Shown here one piece after another: positions 32,075 to 34,026 of a stretch of DNA of 34,026 nucleotides. How positions within the stretch are numbered: the stretch's first letter is position 1; each line of letters opens with the position of its first letter. The notes under the pieces are model-generated. The model did no database searches. It saw nothing but the letters and a program-made list of their open reading frames with translations, and was not told the DNA's origin. The position numbers and the translations under genes are program-made. The DNA is from CAZKUN01 sp964555935 (GTDB taxonomy: Bacteria; Armatimonadota; Zipacnadia; Zipacnadales; VGFC01): positions 1 through 34,026 of the forward strand of contig CAZKUN010000079.1 in NCBI GenBank assembly GCA_964555935.1, written 5' to 3'.

Positions 32075-34026
32075 ATGAAGACGGCGACATGCTCGGTGAC
32101 GACGGCCCTTTTCGTATTGCTCGCCGCGTGGGCGGCGTGTGACGGTGGCTCTCCCACGCGCGACCCCGAGAGGTTCTCGTATGACTGGCGGGATCTGAAG
32201 TTCACGTGCCCCCTGCTCTACGACGCGTCCGCGGGGCCCGTCTACGGGACCAACGGCAGGTTTCGCTGGGCTGGAAATTTCGTGGCGCTGCAATCCCTTG
32301 AGGACTACAGACAGGGCAAGTCGCGAGACTACATGGGCAATCCCGGAGGGCACAACGGCATCGATCTGGGCATGCACTGGGGGTTCCACGCCAACGACCG
32401 CGCCATGGTCGTGGCCGCCGCCGGCGGCTGGCTCCGCGTGTTGCGCGACGGTCAGAACGATCACATCGGCGGCACTGATCTGCCCGAGGGGTTTGTGCAC
32501 TGGTTGGTCCACGCGAAGAAGGAGGACGGCAGCGATCGCGATGGCAGCGGCAACTGCGTCTACCTCGAGCACCCTAACGGTTTCATCACTCAATACGCCC
32601 ACCTGAAGAACGGTGTGAAGGGAGTTCTCCGGGGGCGGAAGGTCGGCGACTGGATCCCAAAGGGCACGCTTCTGGGCCACGTCGGCAGCTCGGGGGCGTC
32701 GAGCGGGCCGCACCTTCACTTTGGGGTCTACTCCGGCGCGGAATCGGTGCAGAAGCGTCCCCAGGTGTTTCACCCGACGAGCAGGACCGACGAGGGGCTC
32801 ACCAGATTCAGCCGCATCAACAGCGAGCATGGCGTTTTCGTCGAGCCCAACATGCCCGACCCCGTGACGGGTGAGACGATGTGGGAGACCGAGTCGGACG
32901 TGCTGTTCTACCGTGACAGTGGTCCGTACGGGCTCTATGATCTGGCCGTGTCGGGTGAGTACATCCGGGCTGAGAACCCGGCCGACGACGTAACGCGCGT
33001 GCCCATCGAGGCGGTCGTACATCTGCATGCCTATGTCCTCGGATCCCAGGGCGAGACGCGCGTGAGGATCATCCCTCCCGCTCCCCTGGATCCGCTGGAA
33101 CTTCCCGAGGGCGGAGGCGAGCGCACCTTCCGCCCGTCCATGCCTGGCAGGCACGTCATCGAGACCAGATTGCGCCGCGGACCGGACGCCGAATGGCGGG
33201 TAGTGGACTCAAGGAACTTGGACGTCTTTGCCGACTACGCGACCATCTCGTTTCGGGCCCTTCCCAGCGACAAGTGGGGTGGGGCAGCCATCGAGACAAG
33301 CGAATTCTCCGACCGGTGGGAGACGATGGACCGCGCGATGCTGGCCGTAGGTGATGACGGAGAGGACCGCATGATCCGCTCCGCGATGGCGTTCGACACG
33401 TCGGCGCTTCCCAACCGTGCGAAGATCCTCTACGCGACACTCTCGCTGAAGACCAAGCGCGTCGAGAACATCTATCCCGCGCAGGCCCTGGGCCGCCTCT
33501 ACGCAGACCTTTCCCGGCGTCAACCAGCGTCCGTCTTATCCCACGACCCCCTTGCGGCAGTGGAGGCGGCGCAGATGAATGCGGCCCGGTTTCCCGGCCA
33601 GCGTTCAAGAGGCGTCATCCCCCCGCGCGGCCTGGCCGAGATCAGCAAGAAGGGCCTGACGCTTGTGCTCCTGCGCATGGAAGTCGACGACAACGACAAC
33701 AATCTGCCCGACATGAAGGAGTTCCATTTCGATCCCGCTGATCCCGAGTCGCTTCCCGAGTTGACAGTCTACTACAGGGCTCCCGCGGCCCGTCGGCCGA
33801 GGCTCGTGAACGTGGCCCAGGGCAAGAAGGCCAGGCAGAGCACGGTGGACTGGGAGGGTCAGCCGAAACGAGCGGTGGATGGAAATACGGACGGCAACTA
33901 CGGGGGCAAGTCGGTGACCGCGACCACGGCCGAGCCCGAGCCCTTCTGGGAGGTCGATCTTGGCCGCGTCTACGATGTCGAGCGTGTCGAGCTGTGGAAC
34001 AGGACGGAGATGTGCCAGGATCGGCT
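32075..34026 (+). CDS. M23 peptidase with C-terminal fucolectin-like domain (3' end beyond window)
   Basis: Open from ATG 32075 to the window edge, about 650 residues. A GGAAG Shine-Dalgarno-like run is close. The N terminus MKTATCSVTTALFVLLAAWA with Cys22 next is a signal peptide, possibly a lipoprotein although WAAC is not an ideal lipobox. LytM-type zinc ligands are His93 and Asp97 (GGHNGIDL) and His213 and His215 (GPHLHFG). A middle region with RMEVDDNDNNLPD fits a DNRLRE-like or Ig-like domain. The end, NVAQGKKARQSTVDW, RAVDGNTDGNY and VELWNRTEMCQDR, fits an F5/8 or fucolectin domain. It likely cleaves peptidoglycan and binds glycans. Confidence 0.8.
   Translation, partial: MKTATCSVTTALFVLLAAWAACDGGSPTRDPERFSYDWRDLKFTCPLLYDASAGPVYGTNGRFRWAGNFVALQSLEDYRQGKSRDYMGNPGGHNGIDLGMHWGFHANDRAMVVAAAGGWLRVLRDGQNDHIGGTDLPEGFVHWLVHAKKEDGSDRDGSGNCVYLEHPNGFITQYAHLKNGVKGVLRGRKVGDWIPKGTLLGHVGSSGASSGPHLHFGVYSGAESVQKRPQVFHPTSRTDEGLTRFSRINSEHGVFVEPNMPDPVTGETMWETESDVLFYRDSGPYGLYDLAVSGEYIRAENPADDVTRVPIEAVVHLHAYVLGSQGETRVRIIPPAPLDPLELPEGGGERTFRPSMPGRHVIETRLRRGPDAEWRVVDSRNLDVFADYATISFRALPSDKWGGAAIETSEFSDRWETMDRAMLAVGDDGEDRMIRSAMAFDTSALPNRAKILYATLSLKTKRVENIYPAQALGRLYADLSRRQPASVLSHDPLAAVEAAQMNAARFPGQRSRGVIPPRGLAEISKKGLTLVLLRMEVDDNDNNLPDMKEFHFDPADPESLPELTVYYRAPAARRPRLVNVAQGKKARQSTVDWEGQPKRAVDGNTDGNYGGKSVTATTAEPEPFWEVDLGRVYDVERVELWNRTEMCQDR

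Noticed and set aside
31790..33154. Long minus-strand frame of 454 residues over the M23 gene
   Set aside because: It overlaps the M23 gene almost entirely, contains no recognisable domain and lacks a convincing RBS; the M23 frame has conserved zinc ligands.

Overview
The window is about 34 kb of GC-rich bacterial chromosome. Lineage-specific markers are few. Two URO-D-like proteins, Gfo/Idh/MocA oxidoreductases, a DUF3604-like protein, secreted FlgD-Ig and Gly-rich proteins, many ECF/anti-sigma genes and abundant short palindromic repeats suggest a free-living environmental bacterium, perhaps Armatimonadota, Hydrogenedentota, Planctomycetota or a related candidate phylum; this placement is inference. 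I saw no tRNA, rRNA or CRISPR array. Four genes carry single-base frameshifts, two of them at poly-C or poly-G runs, so some may be assembly errors.

Layout from left to right. 1-5095: a partial DUF3604-like protein, a URO-D-like protein overlapping a glycyl radical enzyme, a Gly-rich exported protein and a membrane-anchored small protein. 5219-9033: a two-gene cassette with an AT-rich leader, a DUF6361-like protein plus a PLD-superfamily protein frameshifted at a C8 tract; this is the best candidate for an undescribed system, possibly defence. 9081-14673: metabolic genes, namely a second URO-D-like gene behind a Gfo/Idh/MocA gene and a membrane protein, a TIM-barrel amidohydrolase, a second Gfo/Idh/MocA gene and a phosphoglycosyl transferase. 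14674-15085: a gene-free stretch full of palindromic repeats.

15086-20386: two ECF sigma/anti-sigma pairs facing each other across a secreted FlgD-Ig protein and a zinc-ribbon membrane protein. 20631-21629: a membrane-anchored protein with two T4 gp19 (tail-tube)-like domains, lying between 62-bp direct repeats. 21825-24155: a frameshifted membrane protein, five 12-bp tandem repeats, greA, and a sugar-phosphate isomerase-like TIM barrel. 24200-24879: a REP-associated tyrosine transposase (RAYT) between two inverted REP pairs. 24934-27374: an ABC-2 type exporter (ATPase plus permease).

27355-31833 is a minus-strand operon read xerC, hslV, hslU, then a metallophosphoesterase/TIM-barrel fusion. 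The order xerC-hslV-hslU matches the Bacillus codV-codW-codX arrangement. The right edge holds an M23 peptidase with a C-terminal fucolectin-like domain that runs off the window.

A common theme is short hairpins, several preceded by the tetranucleotide GTAG. GTAG is the known recognition foot of RAYT transposases. The stems fall into several unrelated sequence families, but only one RAYT gene is visible.
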